From an uncultured Collinsella sp. (lineage in GTDB: Bacteria; Actinomycetota; Coriobacteriia; Coriobacteriales; Coriobacteriaceae): a DNA stretch of 9,451 nucleotides. Shown here one piece after another: positions 1-6,303 of this stretch. The stretch's first letter is position 1, and each line of letters starts with the position of its first letter. The notes under the pieces were generated by a model. The model had not been told where the DNA came from. It saw only the letters and a program-made list of their open reading frames with translations, and did no database searches. The translations under genes and the position numbers were made by a program. The stretch is taken from NCBI GenBank assembly GCA_937950415.1, contig CALFDL010000315.1:1-9451 (forward strand), written 5' to 3'.

Positions 1-260
1 CCGAGCTTATGCAGCGTCCGGACCATACGTGCGTGCTCGCGGTAAGCCATGGCTCGGCCATCAAGGAGTTCATGGACCACGTGAAGGGTGCGGCGGCAGA
101 CGAGCGCGACCGCGTGCCGGGCAACTGCTCGGTGCTGCACTTTGCGTTTGACGACGAATCCGACACGTTTGAGCTGATTGAGATTTTTACGCAGGAGGAT
201 TACGCACGCGAGCTGGGCCTTGAACCGCTTGTGGCTACTGCAGGTCCGCAGCGCGGATAA
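1..260 (+). CDS. Histidine phosphatase family protein, C-terminal part (5' end outside window)
   Basis: The reading frame is open from the left edge (first full codon at base 3) to TAA at 258-260, so only about 85 C-terminal residues are visible. The segment VLAVSHGSAIKEF fits the second conserved histidine region of the phosphoglycerate-mutase-like histidine phosphatase superfamily (usually VSHGGxIR). The following NCSVLHFAFDDESDTFELIEIF fits the terminal strands of that fold, where an N-C/G-S segment precedes the last beta strands. The catalytic RHG motif and acid residue would lie upstream and cannot be checked. The substrate cannot be told; family members include phosphoglycerate mutases, alpha-ribazole phosphatase and broad-range sugar phosphatases. 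The gene converges on the DUF1015-like gene and probably ends at the hairpin at 308-344. The ATG at base 9 is internal and is not the true start. Confidence 0.72.
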   Translation, partial: ELMQRPDHTCVLAVSHGSAIKEFMDHVKGAAADERDRVPGNCSVLHFAFDDESDTFELIEIFTQEDYARELGLEPLVATAGPQRG

Positions 261-307
261 CGCGAGCGTGGCGGCTCGGGTCGCCGGCATAACTTCTCGA
301 CGCAAAA

Positions 308-344
308 GGGGCGGAGATGCATGTACCTGCTGCATCTCCGCCCC
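308..344. terminator. Bidirectional intrinsic terminator between convergent genes
   Basis: A perfect 14-bp inverted repeat has arms at 308-321 (GGGGCGGAGATGCA) and 331-344, with a 9-nt loop. It lies between the convergent stops of the histidine-phosphatase gene and the DUF1015-like gene. On the minus strand the stem is followed by TTTTGCG, a short U-tract, which suits the leftward M20/DUF1015 unit. On the plus strand it is followed by CTGTTTGTTG, a weaker T-rich tail. The stem is very stable, so it probably stops transcription from both sides. Confidence 0.82.
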
Positions 345-389
345 CTGTTTGTTGAGCTGCCGATTTTTGTGCTGCGCGGTCTGGTCTTG

Positions 390-1079
390 CTAGAACCGCG
401 CGACTTGGTGCGTGAGCAGACCCGTCGGAACCTGCGGTGCGCCGCCGCTGACCTGCGCAGCGGGGAAGAGCACGGCAACGGTAAAGTTGAACGGCTCCCT
501 GCCGGTGTACGTTCCGGCGGAACGGGCCTCATCGGCCAGGAGCTGTGATACCCCGACTAGTGCGCCAGCGTAGGCAGGGTCGTCGGCCAGTACCGGCTCC
601 GGCGCCTGGTCGAGCATGGCACGGATGGCGCCGACGGCGTCCTCGCGCTTAACCTCCCACACGCGGTGTGTAATGCCCGCAGGATCGGTGACGGCGTAGA
701 GCGAGGTGCCCTCTTTGGCGGCGCCCAGGATGATATCCATGACGGGCGAGGCCTCGTAGGCGAGCGACACGGGACGAGGCTGAACTTTGAGTTCAGCGAT
801 CGCGTGCGCAGCGGTGAGTGCGTCGACGCTCTCGGCAGCAGCCTCGTCGCTGCCCGTCAGCACGTTAACCGGGCAAATCGCCACGACACCCGTCACGCGT
901 CGCGGCTCGCCCGAGCATTCGTACACGTAATACGCCGCACCCGGGTCCTTGAGCATCAGACCATCGGCAATGGCTCCGCCCAGAGCATCGTTGCCGCTCA
1001 GGATGCTGCCCATTGCAGGCAGCGCCTCGAGCACGCGGTCCTGAGCCGGGCGGATGCAGGGAAACGGAAGTGCTTTCAT
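390..1079 (-). CDS. DUF1015-like protein, reduced form
   Basis: This 229-residue protein of unknown function resembles DUF1015 proteins, which usually run to about 400 residues. Recognisable pieces in order are: an N-terminal MKALPFPCIRPAQD (family: F-x-x-x-RP); GLMLKDPGAAYYVYE (about 40-54), matching the GVLxxDxxPxxYVY region; VTGVVAICPVN (62-72); LYAVTDPAGITHRVWEV (127-143), matching the family's D-G-x-x-H-R-V-W segment; and FNFTVAVLFPAAQV (197-210). The normally invariant ADGHHR motif is replaced by LADDPAY at 164-170. After FPAAQV the protein jumps to VPTGLLTH (217-224), which resembles the extreme C-terminus of full-length members, as if the second half had been deleted. The start has AGGA 8 nt upstream. 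The gene follows the M20 gene by 39 bp and is probably cotranscribed with it. Family assignment is from remembered motifs. Confidence 0.68.
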   Translation of the reverse strand: MKALPFPCIRPAQDRVLEALPAMGSILSGNDALGGAIADGLMLKDPGAAYYVYECSGEPRRVTGVVAICPVNVLTGSDEAAAESVDALTAAHAIAELKVQPRPVSLAYEASPVMDIILGAAKEGTSLYAVTDPAGITHRVWEVKREDAVGAIRAMLDQAPEPVLADDPAYAGALVGVSQLLADEARSAGTYTGREPFNFTVAVLFPAAQVSGGAPQVPTGLLTHQVARF

Positions 1080-1118
1080 GAGCGGTCCTAACGCACGAGT
1101 CGGTTTGTTCGCGGCTTA

Positions 1119-2339
1119 TTATGCCCCAACTTGGCCGCTCGCGTCCCAGAGCACGTTATCGGCGAGCGCGATGAGCACGTTCTGACAACGAACGACATCG
1201 GCGTGGGGCACATATTCGTTGGGCTTGTGCGCGAGCGCGAGCGACCCGGGACCGTAGCTCATGCAATTGCGGTTACCTGTCTTGCCGGCAATGACGGCGG
1301 TGTCGGTGTAGCCGGTAAAGAAGCCGACGGTCGTGTCCGCGCCCGTCACGTCATCGGCGGCACGCTTGAGCGCTGCTAGAAGGGGAGAGTTTGGGTCGCG
1401 CTCGATGGCGGGGCGGTCGCCTGTCACGGTATAGCTTCCATGGCAGCCTGGGACCGCGGCTTCGGCGGCGACAATGGCCTGCTCTACCATGCGCGTCGCA
1501 GCGGTCGTATCGGTCGGCGGGGTCAGGCGCATGTCGACCCAGACCTTGGCGTGGTCGGGTACGACATAGGGGCGATAGCCGCCCTCGATTTGGCCAAACG
1601 TGATGGTCGATGGCCCCGGCTCCTCATGTAAAGGTAGCGCCGCAAACGCGCGACGAAGCGAACACACGACCTCGGCCATGGCGGCGACGGCATCCGCGCC
1701 CTTCCAAGGCTGGCTCGCATGCGCCGTCACGCCAGCCATTTCAATCTCGAACCACGTGCGACCCTTGTGCGCCACCTGGATCTGCCCGTCGGTGGGCTCG
1801 GTGTCCAGCACCCATTCGCGCGAGCCGACCCAGCCAGCATCGATCGCGGTCTCTGAGCCGCGCATAAAGTCTTCCTCGTCGACCGAGCAGATGAGCGAAA
1901 AGCCGCGGCGTGGCAGCGCGCCATCCGCCGCCACGCGCTCGAGCGTATGGACCAGTGCGGCAATGGCGCAGGCCAGGCCACCCTTCATATCGCAGGCACC
2001 GCGGCCATAGAGTTTATCGTTGCGCACGATCGCTCCGAGCGGCGGAATGTCCGCGTCCCAGCCATCGCCCAGGGTGACGGTATCCATGTGGCAGATGTAG
2101 ACGAGTTGCGCCTCGTCGCTTTGGCCCGGCACGGTGACTTTAAGGTTGCGGCGCCCGGGCAGCACCTCGAGTTCCTCAGCCTGCACGGCATCGAGCGCAG
2201 AACTACCAAGTTGTGCCAGCTGCTGCTCAATGAGCCTCTTAATGAAGTGCTCGATCTCGTCCTCATACGCGCCCGGGTCTGAGCTGTCGATCCGCACGAG
2301 CTCCTGCGCAAGCCGCCAGGCAAAGTCCTCATCAACCAT
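1119..2339 (-). CDS. M20 family metallopeptidase / amidohydrolase (ArgE/DapE/ACY1/CPG2 type)
   Basis: This is a predicted cytoplasmic di-zinc hydrolase that would cleave an amide or peptide bond of a small substrate. In a 406-residue frame starting at the ATG at 2339, the visible motifs are HMDTV (metal His84 and catalytic-site Asp86), GRGACDMKGG (bridging Asp117), VDEED (Glu155 as general base and Glu156 as ligand), LDTEP (ligand region, 179-181), the dimerisation-domain GVTAHASQP (His207), and a terminal AHKPNEYV (His371). All the metal ligands expected of the family appear present, and the length is normal. The specific substrate (acyl-amino acid, succinyl-diaminopimelate, dipeptide and so on) cannot be read from sequence. 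The start is ambiguous. ATG at 2339 has GAGG at 6 nt and gives the usual N-terminus. A TTG ten codons upstream (2369) has a perfect AGGAGG at 12 nt. The gene ends in tandem TAA TAA and leads into the DUF1015-like gene. Confidence 0.88.
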   Translation of the reverse strand: MVDEDFAWRLAQELVRIDSSDPGAYEDEIEHFIKRLIEQQLAQLGSSALDAVQAEELEVLPGRRNLKVTVPGQSDEAQLVYICHMDTVTLGDGWDADIPPLGAIVRNDKLYGRGACDMKGGLACAIAALVHTLERVAADGALPRRGFSLICSVDEEDFMRGSETAIDAGWVGSREWVLDTEPTDGQIQVAHKGRTWFEIEMAGVTAHASQPWKGADAVAAMAEVVCSLRRAFAALPLHEEPGPSTITFGQIEGGYRPYVVPDHAKVWVDMRLTPPTDTTAATRMVEQAIVAAEAAVPGCHGSYTVTGDRPAIERDPNSPLLAALKRAADDVTGADTTVGFFTGYTDTAVIAGKTGNRNCMSYGPGSLALAHKPNEYVPHADVVRCQNVLIALADNVLWDASGQVGA

Positions 2340-2478
2340 ATGCAACCTCACAATCAGTCTGCTTTCCAAACCGATTGTAAGCCTCCTGAGAGATCTGCGG
2401 CGTGCGCGCAGCGGTATTTACCGTTCGCAGGCCGAGCCAGCGCGTTTGCCGTCCAGGCGGGTTTACAAACGACGCGGT

Positions 2479-2490
2479 GGGTACGTACCC
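2479..2490. repeat. 12-bp perfect palindrome just before the orphan nuclease-like gene
   Basis: GGGTACGTACCC is its own reverse complement and ends 3 nt before the ATG at 2494, where a ribosome binding site would be expected. It could be an operator half-site pair or could interfere with translation initiation. A 12-bp palindrome can also occur by chance, so function is a guess. Confidence 0.4.
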
Positions 2491-2493
2491 TTC

Positions 2494-3543
2494 ATGGACG
2501 ACATGCTGTGCGACATATCTGCCTTTCGGTATCACCGGATACCTCCACAGGTCTTGGCAATAATGCCGGACCTGCCCGATTCTGCGGACGATCCGCGCAG
2601 GGAGCACCTATGTGAGCATCCGCTCGTCAAGCATTTCCTGGGCACCCCGTTTCACGTGTTGGCGCAGGGCGTCTGCGGGCGCAAGGGCGATCGCATTGTC
2701 AGGCATGTTTGGAACGGGGAGAGGCCGTTTGATTCCATGCGGCAGACAGAGTTTGGCCTCGATGTCGCGTCCCCGCTCTTTACCCTGCTGACCCTGGCTT
2801 CCTCGGTCTCAAACGAGCGTTTAATCATGTGCATGTATGAGATGTGCGGCACCTTTGCCGTGTGCAAGATTGCGCCTCAGGTAAAGTCGGCACTTGTGCA
2901 GGCATATGGGGACCGGTGGGGTGACGCACGGTTGGGTTGGGAAAATGCAAGGGATGTCTCGGGGAATCCAACGGACCTGTGGAAACGACCTCCCCTGATT
3001 GAGCTCTCTGAGCTTACAGAGTACGTCGATAAGATCCCGGGGTTCCGCGGCGCTAAATCGTTCACGCGTGCCGCTAAATGCGTTACGGGGGTGGCGGCAT
3101 CGCCGCTCGAGGTCCAGGCTTCGATGCTGTTTGGCCTTACGAGGTTGCGCGGCGGTGAAGGGCTGCGCCTTACCAATAACGTCGAGATTCGCATGACGCG
3201 CAGCGCCCGCCTGATTTCGGGGCTTGATAGGCGCTACGCCGATATCTTGCTGTCAAATAAGGACGGTAGCCGAGAGTGCCTGGTTGAATGCCAAGGTAAA
3301 GCCATTCACGGATCCATTGAATCCAAGATCTCGGACTCCGATCGAACGACGGCGCTGCAAGCCATGGGATATCCCGTCGTTCTGATGACCTATGGTCAGC
3401 TGGCCGACTCCGATGCCTTCCGCGTGGTGATGGAGCTCATTATGTCCTATCTCGATGCGCCACTGAAAGACAAGACGCCTCGGCAGCAGGAGCTCGAACG
3501 GCGGCTTCGTGAGGAGATTTTTATCGATTGGGCGGGAATGTAG
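2494..3543 (+). CDS. Orphan protein with PD-(D/E)XK/Vsr-like (DUF559-like) C-terminal domain
   Basis: This is a 349-residue soluble protein without a signal peptide or membrane segment. The N-terminal half (about 40-125) has a pattern I associate with multi-copy hypothetical proteins of gut Coriobacteriia: PFHVLAQ, then RIVRHVWNGERPFDSM, LDVASPLFTLLTLAS and YEMCGTFAV. A linker region (168-200) contains IPGFRGAKSFTRAAKCVTGVAASPLE. The C-terminal part looks like a PD-(D/E)XK fold of the Vsr/DUF559 type. It has Glu206 in SPLE, Asp250 in YADILL, then LVECQGKAIHG (Glu265, Lys269, His272), matching the usual I-E-x-D-G-x-x-H strand, and a final GYPVVLMTYGQL (292-303). Nuclease activity is inferred, not shown. 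ATG 2494 is chosen because the open frame upstream is antisense to the M20 gene; the SD is weak. The gene stands alone, divergent from the M20 gene and convergent with serA. It could be a defence or mobile-type accessory gene. Confidence 0.66.
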   Translation: MDDMLCDISAFRYHRIPPQVLAIMPDLPDSADDPRREHLCEHPLVKHFLGTPFHVLAQGVCGRKGDRIVRHVWNGERPFDSMRQTEFGLDVASPLFTLLTLASSVSNERLIMCMYEMCGTFAVCKIAPQVKSALVQAYGDRWGDARLGWENARDVSGNPTDLWKRPPLIELSELTEYVDKIPGFRGAKSFTRAAKCVTGVAASPLEVQASMLFGLTRLRGGEGLRLTNNVEIRMTRSARLISGLDRRYADILLSNKDGSRECLVECQGKAIHGSIESKISDSDRTTALQAMGYPVVLMTYGQLADSDAFRVVMELIMSYLDAPLKDKTPRQQELERRLREEIFIDWAGM

Positions 3544-3821
3544 TCGCGCGGTGGGTAAACGGTAGCGCGAGCTAGAGTTCTGGTCGCAAAAAGGCTTCAG
3601 TTTCGCCTTGGAAGGGCATTAAAAATGCTATCTAGCATAAGTTGTTTCGGAAAATGGACAGTCAACTTACATTCGGCATATAGAAATCGATTATTACCCA
3701 CTAAAGTCCCTGATAAAGTTGTTTATCAAAAGGGGTGCGCTTGGTGATTTGGGTCTTACTGTCGATTATCCGAAAAAACTTGTTCTGGGTATCATTTCTA
3801 AAGTCGTCCGGAGCAACGAAA
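3544..3821. other. AT-richer intergenic stretch with no convincing gene
   Basis: About 280 bp between the orphan nuclease-like gene and the serA terminator are visibly more AT-rich than the coding sequence around them. They hold small inverted repeats: AAGGC/GCCTT at 3591-3609, and GCATT/AATGC and ATGCTA/TAGCAT overlapping at 3616-3638. None has a clear U-tract. One promoter-like pair is listed separately. No frame with a usable start and SD stands out. The stretch may be the 3' flank that came with the neighbouring accessory gene, or a decayed sequence. Confidence 0.5.
3655..3684 (+). promoter_or_regulatory. Candidate sigma-70-type promoter of unknown target
   Basis: TGGACA (3655-3660, 5 of 6 to the -35 consensus) and TATAGA (3679-3684, 4 of 6 to the -10) are separated by 18 bp and point rightward. 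No credible gene lies between here and the 3' end of serA, which is on the other strand. A transcript would run into the hairpin at 3822-3852 and then antisense to serA. In AT-rich DNA such pairs arise by chance. Confidence 0.3.
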
Positions 3822-3852
3822 TCGGCCCCCGTTTCGTGAAAACGGGGGCCGA
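3822..3852 (-). terminator. Intrinsic terminator of the serC-serA operon
   Basis: A perfect 13-bp inverted repeat has arms at 3822-3834 and 3840-3852 (TCGGCCCCCGTTT / AAACGGGGGCCGA) and a 5-nt loop. It lies 39 bp past the serA stop in the direction of transcription. The minus-strand sequence leaving the stem (TTTCGTTGC) is moderately T-rich. On the plus strand no T-tract follows, so it mainly serves serA. Confidence 0.8.
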
Positions 3853-3891
3853 ATGGGCTTCATGGCCTGTCTGGCAGGCTTGGCGCCGACG

Positions 3892-5055
3892 CTACTTGAT
3901 CACGCGCACGCGATACATCGACGGAATCTGCTTAAGCGCCTCAATCGTGCTGCTGTCCAGGTGCTCGTCGGTGTCGAACATGGTGTAGGCGTTCTCGCCG
4001 GCAGACTCGTTGGTCATGCGCTGCACGTTGGCGTTGTCCTTGGCCAGGATCGCCGTGATCTGGCCGATCATGTTGGGCACGTTGGCGTGCAGACAGGCGA
4101 TGCGGCTCGCGGCGCGCGCCTTGCCCATGCTGCAGGCGGGGTAGTTGACGCTGTGCGCGATGTTGCCGTTCTCCAGGTAATCCTTGAGCTCGCTGATGGC
4201 CATGTCTGCGCAGTTGGCCTCGGCCTCGCCGGTGCCGGCGCCCGAGTGCGTGGTGATAAACGTATTGGGCATCTTGACGGTCTTGGGAGTGGCAAAGTCG
4301 CAGCTAAACCAGCTGAGCTTGCCTGCACGCAGGGCGGCGTCGACGGCGTCCTCGTCAATGATGGTCTCGCGTGCGTAGTTGATGAGCACGGCGTCCGGTG
4401 CCAGCAGGTTAATCTGCTCGGTGCTGATCATGCCGATGGTATCGGCCTTGCTGGGCACGTGCACGGTGAGGTAGTCGCAGCCGCGGCACAGATCCTCGAG
4501 CGTGCCCACGCGCTGCACCTCGCGGCTCAGCACCCACGCGTGCTCGACGGAGATGAACGGATCGTAGCCGTAAACGTCCATGCCCAGGTCGACACAGGCG
4601 TTGGCGACCTTGGAGCCTACGTTGCCCAGGCCGATGACGCCGATGCGCTTGCCCTTGAGCTCGCGGCCCACAAAGGCCTTCTTGGCTTTTTCGGCATCGA
4701 CCTGGATCTCGGGGTCGTCGGCGTTGTCGCGCACCCAGTTCATCGACTGCACCACGCCGCGGCTCGAGAGCACCAGCATGCCCAGGACGAGCTCCTTGAC
4801 GGCGTTGCTGTTGGCGCCGGGGGAGTTAAAGACGACGACGCCCTTTTTGGCGTACTCCTCGACGGGGATGTTGTTGACGCCGGCGCCGCAGCGGGCGATG
4901 GCGCGGATGCCCTCGGGCGGCTCGTAGCCGTGCAGGTCGGTCGAGCGCATCAGAATGGCGTCGGCCTCTTCGGCGGTGCTCACAAACTCGTAGCCCTCGC
5001 CAAACTCGACTTTGCCGTCTTTGGTAATGTCGTCGATGGTCTTAATCTTGCGCAT
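3892..5055 (-). CDS. serA: D-3-phosphoglycerate dehydrogenase, short ACT-domain type
   Basis: This enzyme oxidises 3-phosphoglycerate to 3-phosphohydroxypyruvate with NAD(+), the first committed step of serine synthesis. The 387-residue protein has an N-terminal substrate domain with ARCGAGVNNIPVEEYAKKGVVVFNSPGANSNAVKELV (54-90). A Rossmann domain follows with VIGLGNVGS (140-148) and Asp165 in GYDPF. Next come the catalytic Arg229 in NYARE and His270 in TTHSGAGT, and then a C-terminal ACT domain (about 318-387, ending MYRVRVIK) of the kind that binds serine for feedback inhibition. The usual catalytic Glu (EP in the long forms) is not seen: the aligned stretch reads DFATPKTV (253-260). The typical HxGxST motif is HSGAGT. 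The start has AAGGAG 6 nt upstream. It follows serC by 69 bp on the same strand, forming an operon ended by the hairpin at 3822-3852. Confidence 0.94.
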   Translation of the reverse strand: MRKIKTIDDITKDGKVEFGEGYEFVSTAEEADAILMRSTDLHGYEPPEGIRAIARCGAGVNNIPVEEYAKKGVVVFNSPGANSNAVKELVLGMLVLSSRGVVQSMNWVRDNADDPEIQVDAEKAKKAFVGRELKGKRIGVIGLGNVGSKVANACVDLGMDVYGYDPFISVEHAWVLSREVQRVGTLEDLCRGCDYLTVHVPSKADTIGMISTEQINLLAPDAVLINYARETIIDEDAVDAALRAGKLSWFSCDFATPKTVKMPNTFITTHSGAGTGEAEANCADMAISELKDYLENGNIAHSVNYPACSMGKARAASRIACLHANVPNMIGQITAILAKDNANVQRMTNESAGENAYTMFDTDEHLDSSTIEALKQIPSMYRVRVIK

Positions 5056-5074
5056 GAAAAACTCCTTAGCGGAT

Positions 5075-5087
5075 TTGTTTATAACAA
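5075..5087. promoter_or_regulatory. Inverted repeat TTGTT-TAT-AACAA in front of serA
   Basis: A 13-bp perfect inverted repeat lies 19 bp upstream of the serA start. On the minus strand it contains TATAAA, which could be a -10 element giving a short leader, but I see no good -35 at 16-18 bp. It could be an operator or an internal promoter that tunes serA separately from serC. Function is unproven. Confidence 0.3.
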
Positions 5088-5107
5088 GTGGTCTGAGGTG
5101 GCTGGTC

Positions 5108-5126
5108 AGCCCGCGCGTTGCGGGCT
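5108..5126 (-). other. Intercistronic hairpin overlapping the serC stop codon
   Basis: AGCCCGC (5108-5114) pairs perfectly with GCGGGCT (5120-5126) across a 5-nt loop. The serC stop codon (5127-5125) overlaps the upstream arm on the mRNA. No U-tract follows, so it is not an obvious terminator. It may act as an mRNA-stability element or cause partial attenuation between serC and serA. Confidence 0.4.
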
Positions 5127-6249
5127 AGTTAGATCGCGGACTCAAACTATGCTGCGCTTCGAAGTCCTTCATGTACGAGGCCAGTGCCTGCGCGTCTTCC
5201 ATGGTTACGGCGTTGTAGACGCTGGCGCGCATGCCACCCACCAGGCGATGACCCTTGACGTTTTGAATCTGGTGCTCGGCCGCGCCTGCGACAAAGGCCG
5301 CGTCGAGCTCGGCGTCGCCGGTACGGAACGTGACGTTGGCGATGGAGCGGCTGTCGGCCTGTGTGGTGCCATGGAACAGCACGCTGTGCTCGAGCAGGTT
5401 ATAGAGCAGGTTGGCCTTGGCCCGGTTGCGCTCGGCCATGGCGGCAAGTCCGCCGGTCTGCTCAACCCAGCGGAATACCTTGCCGCACACGTAGATACCA
5501 AAGGTGTTGGGCGTGTTGAGCATGGAGCCCTTGGCGGCCTGGGTCTTAAGGTCCAGGTACTGCGGCGTCTGCGCAAAAGCGGGGCCATCTGCGATGAGGT
5601 CGTCGCGCACGATGACCACGGTCACGCCCGCGGCGCCGGCGTTTTTCTGCGCACCGGCGTAGATGAGCCCGTAGCGCTCAACGTCGAGCGGCTGCGACAG
5701 AAAGCAGCTCGAGACATCGGCGACCAGCGGCACGTCGTCGCAAGCGGGCAGCTCGTGGTACATGGTGCCAAAGATGGTGTTGTTCTGGCAGATGTAGACG
5801 TAGTCGAGCCCGCCGCCCGCGGCCTCGGCGGCAATGCGCGCGTTGATGTCGACTATGGTGGGTATGCGGTCGAAATTGGTGTCCTCGGAGCTCGCGAGCA
5901 GCACGGCCTCGCCGTACTTGGCGGCCTCCTTGTACGCCTTGTTGGCAAAGTTGCCGGTCACGACGTAGCCGGCGCGGCCGCGGCGCATGAGGTTCATGGG
6001 GATGCCCGCAAACTGCAGCGTGGCGCCGCCCTGCAAAAACAGGACACGGTAGTTGTCAGGGATGCTCAGCAGGCGGCGCAGGGTTGTCTCGGCGTCGTCG
6101 ATGATCTGCTGGTACATACTAGATCGATGGCTCATCTCGAGCACGGACATGCCGCAACCGCGGTAGTCCATCATCTCGTCGGCGATCTCGGCGAGCACGC
6201 TTGTAGGCAGCGCGGCCGGGCCAGCTGAGAAGTTGTGCACACGTGCCAT
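5125..6249 (-). CDS. serC: Phosphoserine aminotransferase
   Basis: This PLP-dependent class-V aminotransferase converts 3-phosphohydroxypyruvate and glutamate to phosphoserine and 2-oxoglutarate, the second step of serine synthesis, in the cytoplasm. Family members can also act in pyridoxal phosphate synthesis. At 374 residues it has the normal length. Visible motifs are HNFSAGPAALP (5-15), EMSHRS (38-43, His41 and Arg42), LQGGATLQF (72-80), the PLP-lysine signature YAGAQKNAG with Lys202, NTPNTFGIYV (245-254), and VGGMRASVYNA (337-347) with the substrate-phosphate Arg341. The ATG at 6249 has GAGGGG 9 nt upstream. It is the first gene of the serC-serA operon; its product feeds phosphoserine phosphatase (SerB), which is not in this window. 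Nothing looks damaged. A 791-codon open frame on the opposite strand is a codon-bias artefact. Confidence 0.96.
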   Translation of the reverse strand: MARVHNFSAGPAALPTSVLAEIADEMMDYRGCGMSVLEMSHRSSMYQQIIDDAETTLRRLLSIPDNYRVLFLQGGATLQFAGIPMNLMRRGRAGYVVTGNFANKAYKEAAKYGEAVLLASSEDTNFDRIPTIVDINARIAAEAAGGGLDYVYICQNNTIFGTMYHELPACDDVPLVADVSSCFLSQPLDVERYGLIYAGAQKNAGAAGVTVVIVRDDLIADGPAFAQTPQYLDLKTQAAKGSMLNTPNTFGIYVCGKVFRWVEQTGGLAAMAERNRAKANLLYNLLEHSVLFHGTTQADSRSIANVTFRTGDAELDAAFVAGAAEHQIQNVKGHRLVGGMRASVYNAVTMEDAQALASYMKDFEAQHSLSPRSN

Positions 6250-6287
6250 CTTCTAGTTCCCCTCGTAGTCGTTTGAACGTTCGGGAT

Positions 6288-6296
6288 ACTTTAGCA
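6288..6296 (-). promoter_or_regulatory. Possible extended -10 promoter of serC
   Basis: On the minus strand the sequence TGC-TAAAGT (TGn plus a 4-of-6 -10 element) lies about 39 bp upstream of the serC ATG and would give a leader of about 30 nt with the GAGGGG SD. No recognisable -35 is seen at the right distance. An 8-bp palindrome, GAACGTTC (6275-6282), sits at the expected transcription start. This is weak evidence. Confidence 0.3.
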
Positions 6297-6303
6297 CAGT
6301 GGA

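Noticed and set aside
2134..2493. Upstream extension of the orphan gene's frame by about 120 codons
   Set aside because: The extension is antisense to the N-terminal part of the M20 gene and its translation is serine/arginine-rich with no motif. The conserved-looking protein starts at or near the ATG at 2494.
3616..3638. Small hairpins GCATT/AATGC and ATGCTA/TAGCAT as a terminator for the orphan gene
   Set aside because: Stems are 5-6 bp, mutually exclusive and not followed by a U-tract.
3719..3988. A possible 89-residue protein starting at TTG 3719
   Set aside because: It has no SD, runs through the serA terminator hairpin and into the antisense of serA. Only its first 30 codons lie in free sequence, and they show no motif.
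3853..6228. A 791-codon open frame on the plus strand running antisense through serA, the gap and most of serC
   Set aside because: Both minus-strand genes have strong family motifs. The antisense translation is rich in V, G, A, H and D with no domain, as expected from the complementary frame of GC-rich codons.
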